NCBI RefSeq assembly: GCF_004193175.1
Contig: NZ_SAUH01000001.1
Span: forward strand, 2,854,501 to 2,918,500
Source: Streptomyces sp. RFCAC02
Lineage (GTDB): Bacteria; Actinomycetota; Actinomycetes; Streptomycetales; Streptomycetaceae
DNA length: 64,000 bases
Reading direction: 5' to 3'
Positions 1-9,529 of this stretch are shown one piece after another. The translations under genes were made by a program, and so were the position numbers. Numbering within the stretch: position 1 is the first letter of the stretch; each line of letters starts with the position of its first letter. The notes under the pieces were generated by a model, which had not been told where the DNA came from, did no database searches, and saw nothing but the letters and a program-made list of their open reading frames with translations.

Positions 1-2
1 AG

Positions 3-2150
3 GATCCTCAACGAGTAGGCCAATACCGCTTGCTGGGGAAATTGGGCGCCGGCGGAATGGGCAGCGTCTACCTCGCACGCTCGGACCGCGGGCGCACGGT
101 GGCCGTGAAGCTGGTGCAGCCGGAGCTCGCCGCGCAGCCCGAGTTCCGCCAGCGTTTCCAGCACGAGGTCGAGGCCGCGCGCCGCGTCGGCGGCGAGTGG
201 ACCGCGCCGGTCCTCGGCTGCGACACGGAGGCGGAGACCCCGTGGGTGGCGACCGGGTACGTGGCCGGTCCGTCGCTGCACGAGGTGGTCAGCACGACGT
301 ACGGCCCGCTGCCCGAGCGGACGCTCCTCATCCTGGCGAACGGCCTGGTGCGCGCCCTGCGCGACATCCACGCCGCCGGCCTGGTCCACCGCGACCTCAA
401 GCCGTCGAACGTCATGATCACCATCGACGGTCCCCGCGTCATCGACTTCGGCATCGCCCGCGCCCTGGAGGCGAACGGCGAGGGCCTGACGAGGACGGGA
501 GCCGCGGTCGGTTCGCCCGGCTTCATGTCGCCCGAGCAGTGCCGGGGCGAGACGCTGACGGCGGCGAGCGACGTGTTCTGCCTCGGGTCGGTGCTCACGT
601 TCGCCGCGACCGGCCGCACCCCGTTCGGTGACGCGAACAGCGCCATGACGGCCCTGATGCTGCGGATCGTGCAGGGCCAGCAGGACCTCGACGGTGTGCC
701 GGACGGCGTGCGCCCCCTGATCGAGAACTGCCTCGCGCAGAACCCCGCGGACCGCCCGTCGCTCGACCAGCTCCTCCAGTTCACGGACATAGCGGACGAC
801 GGCGACGAACCGTGGCTGCCCGGCGCGCTCGTCGCGCGGCTCGGCCGGCACGCCGTCGAACTCCTCGACTCGGAGGACCCGCTGCAGGCGCCCCCGCTGC
901 CGCAGAACGCGCCGCCGCCCGCGATGCCGGGCCAGCCGCCGGTCACCCCGCTGCCGACGAACGCGCCCCCGGCCCAGCCGCCGGCCGCGCCGCCCACGCC
1001 GACGGCGTTCAGCGCGCCCCCGGCGACCCCGGCCACGCCGCCGCCCGGCGGCACCGGCGTGGACGCGATGGCGACCATGACGTCGGCCACGCCGCCGCCC
1101 GGCTACGGCACCCCGCCGCCCGCCGGGTACGGCTACCCGCAGCAGCCAGGCCCCGGGTACGGCTACCCGCAGCCCGGCGGGACGGCGCCGGCCAGCCCGT
1201 ACGGCCCCGGCTACCCGGGCGGTCCCGGCCTCCCCGGCACGCCCCTGCCGGGCGGCCCCGGCGGCGGCTCCAACAAGAACCGCAACATCCTGATCGCCGC
1301 CATCGCCGCCGTCGTGGCGATCGCCGTGATCGTCGGCGCCGTGGTGCTCACGAGCGGCGGCGGCGACGACCCGGACGACGACCCGACGGCGGCTCCGACC
1401 CAGGACGTCACCGAGTCGCCGTCACCGGACGACGGCGAGCCGACCACCGATCCGACCACGGACCCCGCCGACGACGGCACCATGCCGAACGGCTACGTCG
1501 GCGCCTGGGAGGCCTACTCCGACGGCGGCTTCTGGGTCCGCGTCGAACTGTCCGAGGGCGCCACCGGTGCCACCGTCGCGACGGTCTACAGCGTGCTCAG
1601 CGACCGGCTGTGCATCGAGGGCGGCAACCTGGAGTCCGGCTCCGCCGACGGCGTCTCCCTCGTCAGCTCGGGACCCGCCTCGACGATCCCCTCCGACCTG
1701 GCCTGCGCGCCGTACGCGACGGAGCAGCTCACGCTCCAGGGCGACGGTTCGATGTCCTGGTCCGCCACGGACGACTCCGGCAACTCCTACAGCGGGACCC
1801 TGTACACGGCGACGACGCAGACCGGTGACGACGGGATGCCGTACGACATCTTCTCCCAGACCTACCAGAGCGACACCCTCAGCGTGACCTTCACGACCAC
1901 CGGCTACGCCGGCGAGTCCGCGGTCTCCTACACGGACGGAAGCTGCACGTGGGACGCGGTCCTGGTGTCCGGTGACGAGCCCGGCACGGCGATCATCGTC
2001 GGGCCCGGCGTGGCGAGCGACAGCGCCTGTGAGAACCTGCCGCCGTACACGATCTCGTGGGACGACCCCGCCAGCGGCTACGCGCCGAGCATCGAGTTCA
2101 CCCCGCACGACTCGGCGGCGGAGACCTTCACGGCCACGCTCGTCGAGTAG
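3..2150 (+). CDS. Membrane-anchored Ser/Thr protein kinase, 5' end outside window
   Basis: The frame is open from base 3 and the visible peptide begins a few residues before the glycine loop, so the true start lies upstream; the TTG at 30 is internal. Counting from base 3, the glycine loop GAGGMG is at residues 15-20, the ATP-binding Lys near 36, HRDLKPSN near 129 and DFG near 148, a complete Hanks-type catalytic core. It is followed by a Pro/Gly/Tyr-rich linker (about 290-425), one membrane helix (about 430-453) and a Thr/Asp-rich stalk. The roughly 220-residue outer domain has four cysteines in two similar halves, with no PASTA repeats. It should phosphorylate cytosolic proteins in response to an envelope signal; the ligand is unknown. 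A strong hairpin follows the stop. Confidence 0.93.
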   Translation, partial: DPQRVGQYRLLGKLGAGGMGSVYLARSDRGRTVAVKLVQPELAAQPEFRQRFQHEVEAARRVGGEWTAPVLGCDTEAETPWVATGYVAGPSLHEVVSTTYGPLPERTLLILANGLVRALRDIHAAGLVHRDLKPSNVMITIDGPRVIDFGIARALEANGEGLTRTGAAVGSPGFMSPEQCRGETLTAASDVFCLGSVLTFAATGRTPFGDANSAMTALMLRIVQGQQDLDGVPDGVRPLIENCLAQNPADRPSLDQLLQFTDIADDGDEPWLPGALVARLGRHAVELLDSEDPLQAPPLPQNAPPPAMPGQPPVTPLPTNAPPAQPPAAPPTPTAFSAPPATPATPPPGGTGVDAMATMTSATPPPGYGTPPPAGYGYPQQPGPGYGYPQPGGTAPASPYGPGYPGGPGLPGTPLPGGPGGGSNKNRNILIAAIAAVVAIAVIVGAVVLTSGGGDDPDDDPTAAPTQDVTESPSPDDGEPTTDPTTDPADDGTMPNGYVGAWEAYSDGGFWVRVELSEGATGATVATVYSVLSDRLCIEGGNLESGSADGVSLVSSGPASTIPSDLACAPYATEQLTLQGDGSMSWSATDDSGNSYSGTLYTATTQTGDDGMPYDIFSQTYQSDTLSVTFTTTGYAGESAVSYTDGSCTWDAVLVSGDEPGTAIIVGPGVASDSACENLPPYTISWDDPASGYAPSIEFTPHDSAAETFTATLVE

Positions 2151-2182
2151 CGCGGCGGCACGGCCGTCGGGCCGGTGACGAC

Positions 2183-2227
2183 AACGGGCCGGGGAGTGCG
2201 GACATGATCCGCGCTCCCCGGCCCGTT
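2183..2227. terminator. Bidirectional terminator between kinase and purA
   Basis: Inverted repeat with 20-bp arms (2183-2202 and 2208-2227), one mismatched pair and a 5-nt loop, lying between the 3' ends of two convergent genes. It can serve both directions. Confidence 0.85.
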
Positions 2228-2250
2228 CGCCGTGTGCGGCCGGGCGGCCG

Positions 2251-3636
<1,386 letters not shown>

Positions 3637-3670
3637 TTACGGGAGACCCGGCCGGGAGGCGAACAGTCAG

Positions 3671-4426
3671 GTGCTCATCGTGATCGACCCGGCGGCGCAG
3701 CGCGCGGACGGCGAAGCGGTGCGCATCGCCAGGGACGTGCTGTGCGCGGGCGCGGGCGGCGCGCAGATCCGCTTCCTCGACCGGCCGGGGGCCATGCCGC
3801 GCGTCCTGGCCCGCAGGGGCGGCCACCGCGTCGTCCTCGTCGGCGACGACAGGACCCTGCTGCGGGCGCTCACCGCCCTGCTGTGGGACGGGGGCGGCCA
3901 CGGTGTCGCCGGGGACGGGCCGCTCGCGATCGTGCCGGTGGGGCCGGTGCCGCTGGTCGCGGTGGCGCGCGCCCTGGGGGTGCCCGCCGATCCGGTCCGG
4001 GCCTCGCGCGCGGTCCTGGCGGGGGCGGAGCGCCGCGTCGATCTGCTGACGGACGACGCGGGCGGGGCCGTGCCCGGTGCCCTCGGCCTCGGCATCCCGG
4101 CCCGGCGCGCGCCGCTGTGGCGCCACCCGATGCGTCCCGGCTCGGTCCGCCAGCGGCTGCGGGTCGAGGGGGACGGCCGGCTGCTCGCCGACACGGACCG
4201 GCCGGTCGCCGGGGTGTCGGTACGGCCGGCCGGCGGCCTCGCCGAGGTCGTCGTGCGGCCGTGCGGGCCGGTCACGCCGGCGCGGGACGTACGGGCGCGC
4301 GTGTCGTCCGTGACGGTGTCGGGCGCCGCGTTCAGCTACCGGGCGGGCGCCGTCGATCTGGGGCCGGCGTGGGCGCGGACCTGGACGGTGCGGCCGGGCG
4401 CGCTGCGGCTGACCGTGCCCCGCTGA
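3671..4426 (+). CDS. Diacylglycerol-kinase-like protein of unknown activity
   Basis: A 251-residue protein from the GTG at 3671 (VLIVIDPAAQ). A longer frame back to 3485 exists, but it overlaps purA and has poor codon use. The N-terminal half resembles the nucleotide-binding fold of diacylglycerol/lipid kinases: a VLIVIDPAA strand-turn and a VVLVGDDRT segment where active enzymes carry GGDGT. The C-terminal half is beta-rich. The altered motif suggests weak or absent kinase activity. Such a gene beside purA is, as far as I recall, a conserved streptomycete arrangement. Its 3' end overlaps the convergent MarR-type gene by 95 bases. Confidence 0.75.
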   Translation: MLIVIDPAAQRADGEAVRIARDVLCAGAGGAQIRFLDRPGAMPRVLARRGGHRVVLVGDDRTLLRALTALLWDGGGHGVAGDGPLAIVPVGPVPLVAVARALGVPADPVRASRAVLAGAERRVDLLTDDAGGAVPGALGLGIPARRAPLWRHPMRPGSVRQRLRVEGDGRLLADTDRPVAGVSVRPAGGLAEVVVRPCGPVTPARDVRARVSSVTVSGAAFSYRAGAVDLGPAWARTWTVRPGALRLTVPR

Positions 4427-4940
4427 GACCGGGGGCCGTGCCGTCGGCCGCGCGGTGGGCGCGCCAGCGGTCGAGGATGCCGTGCAGCTCCTTCACGAGG
4501 AACTCCATGAACTCCGCCGACTCCGCCATCCGGTGGCCCGCCGGGGTGTCCTCGCCGGCGACACGGGCGCCGGCGCGCAGGGCCGCGCCCCAGCGCAGCA
4601 GGTCGTCGTCCCGGTCGAGGATGGCCTCGTACCAGACGTCGTGATGGAGGCGGTACAGCTCGCGGCGCGAGCCCGGCGCGCGTTCACGGCCGATCAGCCG
4701 GACCTGCGACAGGTAGCGGACGGCGCCGGAGACGGCGGCGGGCGACACCTTCAGCCGGACGACGAGGTCGGCGGAGGAGAGCGCCCCCTCGGGCGAGGCG
4801 AGCAGGCAGGCGAAGACGCGGGACGGCATCCGCGCCATGCCGGAGGCGGTGAGGTCGCCCGCGAAGCGTTCCACGAAGGCCGCGAGGTCCGGCGGGAAGG
4901 TGCCGTCGTGCTCGTGCGGTGTCCGGTCGTGATCGGTCAC
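4332..4940 (-). CDS. MarR/GbsR-type transcriptional regulator
   Basis: A 202-residue winged-helix regulator. Residues about 25-100 form the DNA-binding domain (helix-turn-helix around LSSADLVVRLKVSPAAVSGA), followed by a helical region around the WYEAILDRDDD segment and a disordered Pro/Ala/Arg tail that overlaps the convergent upstream gene. It is divergent from the ABC exporter at 5038-7685, with a palindrome (5002-5017) in the 97-base intergenic space. By family precedent it represses the exporter and itself until a drug-like ligand binds; this role is inferred from position. ATG start at 4940. Confidence 0.88.
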   Translation of the reverse strand: MTDHDRTPHEHDGTFPPDLAAFVERFAGDLTASGMARMPSRVFACLLASPEGALSSADLVVRLKVSPAAVSGAVRYLSQVRLIGRERAPGSRRELYRLHHDVWYEAILDRDDDLLRWGAALRAGARVAGEDTPAGHRMAESAEFMEFLVKELHGILDRWRAHRAADGTAPGLSGARSAAARPAAPSRSAPTPAPDRRRPPGS

Positions 4941-5001
4941 ACCGCCATCCTCCCATCCATGGCGTCACCGGGACGCCGCGGCTTCTTGACAGTTCCTTAA
5001 C

Positions 5002-5017
5002 TTCAGAAATTTGTGAA
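5002..5017. promoter_or_regulatory. Likely operator of the MarR-type regulator
   Basis: Sixteen-base palindrome TTCAGAAATTTGTGAA; the half-sites agree at 7 of 8 positions. It is A+T-rich in very G+C-rich DNA and lies between the regulator and the exporter. A TAGCGT -10-like box at 5025-5030 puts the exporter transcript start at or next to the GTG at 5038, so the message is probably leaderless. Confidence 0.6.
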
Positions 5018-5037
5018 ACAAGCGTAGCGTGTGACGG

Positions 5038-6012
5038 GTGACCAAGGGCATACGCACAGCGAACGCCCGCGTCGACGACACCGCCGTCGCCGTCGCGGGC
5101 CTGATCAAGAACTTCGGCCGCACCCGCGCGCTGGACGGGCTCGACCTGACCGTCCGCACCGGCGAGGTCCACGGGTTCCTCGGCCCGAACGGCGCGGGCA
5201 AGTCCACGACCCTCCGCGTCCTGCTCGGCCTGCTGCGCCCCGACAGCGGCACGGTGTCCCTGCTCGGCGGCGACCCGTGGCGCGACGCGGTGCCGCTGCA
5301 CCGGCGCATCGCGTACGTACCGGGCGACGTGGAGCTGTGGCCCGGCCTCACCGGCGGCGAGTCCATCGACCTGCTGGGCCGCCTGCGCGGGGGCCTCGAC
5401 GCGCGGCGCAGGGACGACCTGGTCGAGCGGTTCGCCCTCGACCCGCGCAAGAAGGGCCGCACCTACTCGAAGGGCAACCGGCAGAAGGTCGCCATCGTCG
5501 CGGCCCTCGCCTCCGACGCCGAACTCCTCCTGCTGGACGAGCCGACGTCCGGCCTCGACCCGCTGATGGAGGTCGTCTTCCAGGACGTGGTCGCCGAGGC
5601 ACGGACCGCCGGCCGGACCGTCCTGCTGTCCAGCCACATCCTGGCCCAGGTCGAGAAGCTGTGCGACCGCGTGAGCATCGTGCGGCTCGGCCGGACCGTG
5701 CAGTCCGGCACGCTCGCCGAACTGCGCCACCTCACCAGGACGACCGTCGAGGCGGAGACCCGCGCCCCCGCGCGGGAGGCGGCGGCGCTGATGGCGGACC
5801 TGCCGGGGGTGCACGACGCGCGGGCGGAGGGGCAGCGGCTGCACTTCACGGTCGACGGCGAACACCTGGACGGCGCGGTCGCGGCCCTGTCGGGGCTCGG
5901 CGTGCGGAGCCTGGTGAGCCATCCCCCGACGCTGGAGGAGCTGATGCTGCGGCACTACGGCGACGAATTGGACGGAGCCCAGGGCGGGCACGCGCGGGGC
6001 GGTTCCCGGTGA
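5038..6012 (+). CDS. ABC exporter ATP-binding protein
   Basis: A 324-residue ABC ATPase energising the membrane protein encoded next. Walker [10 protein letters not shown] is at residues 49-57, the signature is the divergent SKGNRQK, Walker [13 protein letters not shown] is near 163, and the switch histidine lies in SSHILAQ. The C-terminal extension (about 230-310) resembles drug-efflux ATPases of the DrrA type. It starts at the GTG at 5038, probably leaderless. Its stop overlaps the permease start by 4 bases (GTGA), indicating coupled translation. The divergent MarR-type regulator suggests induction by a toxic compound or antibiotic. Confidence 0.92.
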   Translation: MTKGIRTANARVDDTAVAVAGLIKNFGRTRALDGLDLTVRTGEVHGFLGPNGAGKSTTLRVLLGLLRPDSGTVSLLGGDPWRDAVPLHRRIAYVPGDVELWPGLTGGESIDLLGRLRGGLDARRRDDLVERFALDPRKKGRTYSKGNRQKVAIVAALASDAELLLLDEPTSGLDPLMEVVFQDVVAEARTAGRTVLLSSHILAQVEKLCDRVSIVRLGRTVQSGTLAELRHLTRTTVEAETRAPAREAAALMADLPGVHDARAEGQRLHFTVDGEHLDGAVAALSGLGVRSLVSHPPTLEELMLRHYGDELDGAQGGHARGGSR

Positions 6013-7685
6013 GCGCGGCGCTGCCCGTGCGCGGCGCGGGGGACGTACCGGCCGCCGGGCGTACGGGACGCGGGGAGGCCGTACGGCACGCGCTGGCCGG
6101 CACCGGGACGCTCGTCCGCCTCGCCCTGCGGCGGGACCGCGTACGGCTGCCGGTGTGGATCGCCGCGGTGTGGCTGACCACCCTGTCGTCGGCGGCGAGT
6201 TTCCGGTCGCAGTACGCCACGGCGGACGACCGTGCCCAGGTGGCGGAGACGATGCGGGAGCCGGCGGCGCTCGCCATGACCGGCCCCGCGCACTACCTGG
6301 ACGGCGTGTACACGCACGGCGCCATGCTGGGCCACGAACTGCTCGGTTTCGCCGCCGTCGCGGTCGGCGTGCTGAGCGTCCTGACAGTGGTGCGGCACAC
6401 GAGGACGGAGGAGGAGTCGGGGCGCGCCGAGCTGGTCAGGGCGGCCGTCGTGGGGCGGCACGCGCACCTGGCCGCCGCGGTGACCGTCGCCGTCGCGGCG
6501 AACGTCGCCCTGGGCGCGCTGACCGCCGCCGGACTCGCCGGGCTCGGCGCCGACGGGATCACGGCGGGCGGTTCGGTCCTGTACGGCGCGGCGGGCGCGG
6601 CCGTGGGGACGGCCTTCGCGGCCCTGGCCGCCGTCGCGGCGCAGATCAGCACCTTCGGACGCGGGGCGGTGGGCCAGGGCCTCGCGGCGGTCGGGCTGGC
6701 GTACGCCCTGCGCGCCGTGGGCGACACGGGACCCGACGCGGTGGCATGGCTGTCGCCGATCGGCTGGGCGCAGCGGACGTACGTGTACGTGGACGACCGC
6801 TGGTGGCCGCTGCTGCTCCTCGTCGGGCTGGCGGCGGGCGCGGGCGCGGTGGCGTGCGCCCTGGAGACCCGCAGGGACGCGGGCGCCGGGCTGCGGCCGC
6901 CGCGGCCCGGCCGTCCGGCGGCGTCGGGGGCGCTCGTCCGGCCGCTCGGCTTCGCCCTGCGGCTGCACCGCGGGACCCTCGCCGGGTTCGCCGCCGGGGC
7001 GCTGCTGTTCGGCCTGATGTACGGCTCGATCCTCGGCGAGGCGGAGGACCTGCTCACCGACAACGAGCGCCTGCGGGAGGCGGTCGCCCGGCTCGGCGGC
7101 GACATGGTGGAGTCCTTCGCCTCCGTCGTGATGAGCGTCCTCGCCGTCGTGGCCGCCATGTACACCGTGCAGGCGATGCTGCGGCCGCGGAGCGAGGAGA
7201 CCGGCGGACGCGCGGAGCCGGTGCTGGCGACGGGCCTGTCCCGCACGCGGTGGGCCGCCTCGCACACGGCGGTCGCGCTGGCCGGCGGCACGGCCGTGAT
7301 GCTGCTGGCCGGGGCGGGGTTCGGCGTCTCGGGGGCGGCCTCGGCCGGCGACCGGTCGCTGCTCGGCGAACTCGTGCTGGCGTCGCTGGCGTACGCGCCC
7401 GCGCTGTGGGTGACGGCAGGGGTGGCGCTGGCTCTGTACGGGTGGTTCCCGGCGGCATCGGCGGCGGCGTGGGCGGTGCCCGCGTACGGCTTCTTCACCG
7501 TGTACCTGGGCGAGTTGACGGACGTGCCGCAGGCCCTGCGCAACCTGTCGCCGCTCGGCCACGTACCGCGGGTGCCCGCCGCCGGCTGGGAGTGGACGCC
7601 GCTCGCCGTCCTGACGCTGCTCGCGGCCGCCCTGCTGGCGCTGGGCCTCGCGGGCTTCCGCCGCCGGGACCTGACGGTGCGCTAG
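6009..7685 (+). CDS. ABC-2-type multidrug/polyketide exporter permease
   Basis: A 558-residue integral membrane protein with about twelve hydrophobic segments in two similar halves, each with six helices (about 40-280 and 310-555), separated by an Arg/Pro-rich loop. The layout matches single-polypeptide permeases annotated as exporters of polyketide antibiotics. The start is the GTG at 6009, overlapping the ATPase stop; the frame is open further upstream, but that region is the ATPase gene in another frame. A hairpin follows the stop, closing a two-gene operon. The substrate cannot be told from sequence. Confidence 0.9.
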   Translation: MSAALPVRGAGDVPAAGRTGRGEAVRHALAGTGTLVRLALRRDRVRLPVWIAAVWLTTLSSAASFRSQYATADDRAQVAETMREPAALAMTGPAHYLDGVYTHGAMLGHELLGFAAVAVGVLSVLTVVRHTRTEEESGRAELVRAAVVGRHAHLAAAVTVAVAANVALGALTAAGLAGLGADGITAGGSVLYGAAGAAVGTAFAALAAVAAQISTFGRGAVGQGLAAVGLAYALRAVGDTGPDAVAWLSPIGWAQRTYVYVDDRWWPLLLLVGLAAGAGAVACALETRRDAGAGLRPPRPGRPAASGALVRPLGFALRLHRGTLAGFAAGALLFGLMYGSILGEAEDLLTDNERLREAVARLGGDMVESFASVVMSVLAVVAAMYTVQAMLRPRSEETGGRAEPVLATGLSRTRWAASHTAVALAGGTAVMLLAGAGFGVSGAASAGDRSLLGELVLASLAYAPALWVTAGVALALYGWFPAASAAAWAVPAYGFFTVYLGELTDVPQALRNLSPLGHVPRVPAAGWEWTPLAVLTLLAAALLALGLAGFRRRDLTVR

Positions 7686-7690
7686 CGCCG

Positions 7691-7720
7691 CCGGGCCGCT
7701 CCGCCATCGGGGCGGCCCGG
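7691..7720 (+). terminator. Terminator of the ABC exporter operon
   Basis: Perfect 9-bp arms (7691-7699 and 7712-7720) begin 6 bases after the permease stop; no U-tract, as is usual in this group. Confidence 0.7.
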
Positions 7721-7829
7721 TACCCGGTGGGACGCACTCCGGGTGCGCACCCGGTCACCCACTGTTCGCATGGGTGACAGGCCGTTACGCCCCTCGCGTG
7801 CGGCAGACGATCCGGAGGAAGAGCGTCCT

Positions 7830-8381
7830 ATGAAGACGTCCATCAGGAACCCGCACTCCCGTGGCGCCCGCCGGCTCGCGGTGGCGGCGGCGACCGCCCT
7901 GCTCGCGTTCGCGCCGGCCGCGCCCGCACTGGCGCAGGACGACGACAAGCCGTCCTGGAACACCGCGCCGATCTCCATCTCCCCCAGCTCCGGCGGCCCG
8001 AACACCTCGGTCACCGTCCGGGTCACCTGCCGACCGTCGGGTTCGGCCACTTCGAACGCGTTCCAGCAGAGCATCACGCTGCGCCAGACGAGCGGCAACC
8101 AGTGGACGGGGACCGGCCGGATCAAGTCCAGCGGCCTCCAGCCGGGCCGCAGTTACCCGGTGACGGTCAGGTGCGACGACGGCACGACGCTGACGACGAA
8201 CTTCACGTTCACCGCCGCCACGCCCAGCGGTGGCGCGGCGGCCGGCTTCGGCGGCTCCAGCGGGAGCGACGGCGGCACGCGGACGACGGCCCTCGCGGTC
8301 GGCGGCGGTGTCGCGGCGGCCGGTGCCGCCGGTTACGTGTTCCTGGCGCGCCGGCGCCGTTCCACCGCGCAGCACTACTGA
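7830..8381 (+). CDS. Secreted, C-terminally anchored small protein
   Basis: A 183-residue protein from the ATG at 7830 after GGAGGAAG. Residues 1-33 are a signal peptide (Arg-rich start, Ala/Leu core, cleavage after APALA). The mature part is a short Ser/Thr-rich beta domain with two cysteines (about residues 67 and 112) that could form a disulfide. It is followed by a Gly/Ser linker, a helix of about 20 residues and an RRRR tail. That ending resembles sortase substrates but has no LPXTG or LAXTG, so it is probably retained as a membrane anchor. The next genes encode a basic, Pro-rich protein and a sortase. Function unknown. Confidence 0.82.
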   Translation: MKTSIRNPHSRGARRLAVAAATALLAFAPAAPALAQDDDKPSWNTAPISISPSSGGPNTSVTVRVTCRPSGSATSNAFQQSITLRQTSGNQWTGTGRIKSSGLQPGRSYPVTVRCDDGTTLTTNFTFTAATPSGGAAAGFGGSSGSDGGTRTTALAVGGGVAAAGAAGYVFLARRRRSTAQHY

Positions 8382-8392
8382 GGAGATGCGAC

Positions 8393-9529
8393 GTGCCTGA
8401 GTTCCTGCGGCCGTTTCGGAGGTCGCCGGCGCTGCGGGTGCCGCGGAACATGCGGAACGGCGCCCTCGGGGACCTCCCGGGGCGCCGGCCCCGCCTGTCG
8501 CTCGGGCCGCGCAGAGAACCGGAGCCCCTGACCGGCGGCCGGCTCCTCCCGGACACCGGCCGCCGCCGCACCCGCCGCACAGCGCAGGAGTCCGGGGCCG
8601 TGCCGCCCCGGGCCGCCACCCGTCCTGCGGGCACCGCCCGCGTCACCACTCCGCCCGACGCCGTCACGGCCCCGACCGGGCCGGACGGCACGGCCGGCGG
8701 GCAGCCCTCCGGCGACGGGGACACCGCGCCCGCCGAAGCCCGGTCCCCGCGCCCCGAAACCCCCGACCAGCCCGAACCCGCCAGCACGGACAGCACCGCC
8801 GACCGACCCGGCGGACAACCGGCCGACAGCGAGAACACCGCGCCCGCCGAAGTCCCGTCCCAGCAACCCGGAACCCCCGACCAGCCCGACCCCACCGGCA
8901 CGGACAGCACCGCCGACCGGCCCGATAAGGCCCCGGAGGAGGCACGGGACACGGGTGCGGCTGCCGGAACCGTCCCGGCGGAGGAAGCGTCGCCCGGAGA
9001 CCGCGAGCCGGCCGCGGAGCCGCCCGGGGCACAGGACACCGGGACGCCGCCGGCGGCCGGTGGCGCGGTCCCCGGGCCGGCCCCGGCGCCGGAGGCAGGA
9101 CCGGACGCGCACGGGCGGCGGGCACGGCGCGGAAGGCCGCCCGGCGGACGCCGCCGGCTCCGCTTCCGCCGGACCCCCGCCGAGGCGGCACCCAGCGACG
9201 GCGGCACGCCCACGCCCCACGACGCGGTGAACGCCCCCGCCGAGCGGACGGAAGGGCCCCCATGCAAGCCCGGCGCGCCCCCGGCCGCGCCCGCCAGGAA
9301 GGCCACACCCCCGCCCGCAGCGAGGCGGCTCCCCGGGAGGGGACCGCCGAGGACGGCGGGGACGCACGGGAGACCGGCAGGACCCGGAAGGCCGAGAAGG
9401 CCGAGAAGGCCGAGGCGCCGAAGAAGGCCACAGCGGCAGGGCAGGCCCGAGCAACGAAGAAGACCGGGCAGGCGGCGCGGCCCGAGGCCGCGCGGTCACC
9501 GGCCGCCGCTCCCGCCCGCCGGCCGGTGA
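8393..9529 (+). CDS. Proline-rich disordered frame, probably the N-terminal part of the sortase
   Basis: Starts at the GTG at 8393 with GGAG 7 bases upstream. About 290 residues are Pro/Glu/Asp/Thr-rich with two 38-residue tandem repeats. Third-position G/C bias holds in this frame until about 9260 and then moves to the sortase frame; the rest of this frame to the stop at 9529 is rich in AGG/AGA and looks non-coding. The switch falls on the C5 run at 9257-9261, where one added C joins this frame in phase to the ATG at 9262. It is therefore probably the first 40% of one long sortase polypeptide; an independent overlapping gene is the alternative. Confidence 0.55.
   Translation: MPEFLRPFRRSPALRVPRNMRNGALGDLPGRRPRLSLGPRREPEPLTGGRLLPDTGRRRTRRTAQESGAVPPRAATRPAGTARVTTPPDAVTAPTGPDGTAGGQPSGDGDTAPAEARSPRPETPDQPEPASTDSTADRPGGQPADSENTAPAEVPSQQPGTPDQPDPTGTDSTADRPDKAPEEARDTGAAAGTVPAEEASPGDREPAAEPPGAQDTGTPPAAGGAVPGPAPAPEAGPDAHGRRARRGRPPGGRRRLRFRRTPAEAAPSDGGTPTPHDAVNAPAERTEGPPCKPGAPPAAPARKATPPPAARRLPGRGPPRTAGTHGRPAGPGRPRRPRRPRRRRRPQRQGRPEQRRRPGRRRGPRPRGHRPPLPPAGR
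8721..8948 (+). repeat. Two tandem 114-bp coding repeats
   Basis: The unit starting at 8721 recurs at 8835 (offset exactly 114 bases, 38 codons). Both encode TAPAE, then PDQP, then TDSTADRP in the same order, with divergence between these blocks. Confidence 0.8.

Noticed and set aside
5031..7685. Open frame of 884 codons extending the exporter permease upstream
   Set aside because: The part before 6009 overlaps the ATPase gene in another frame and has biased Arg/Pro composition; GTG at 6009 is the natural start.
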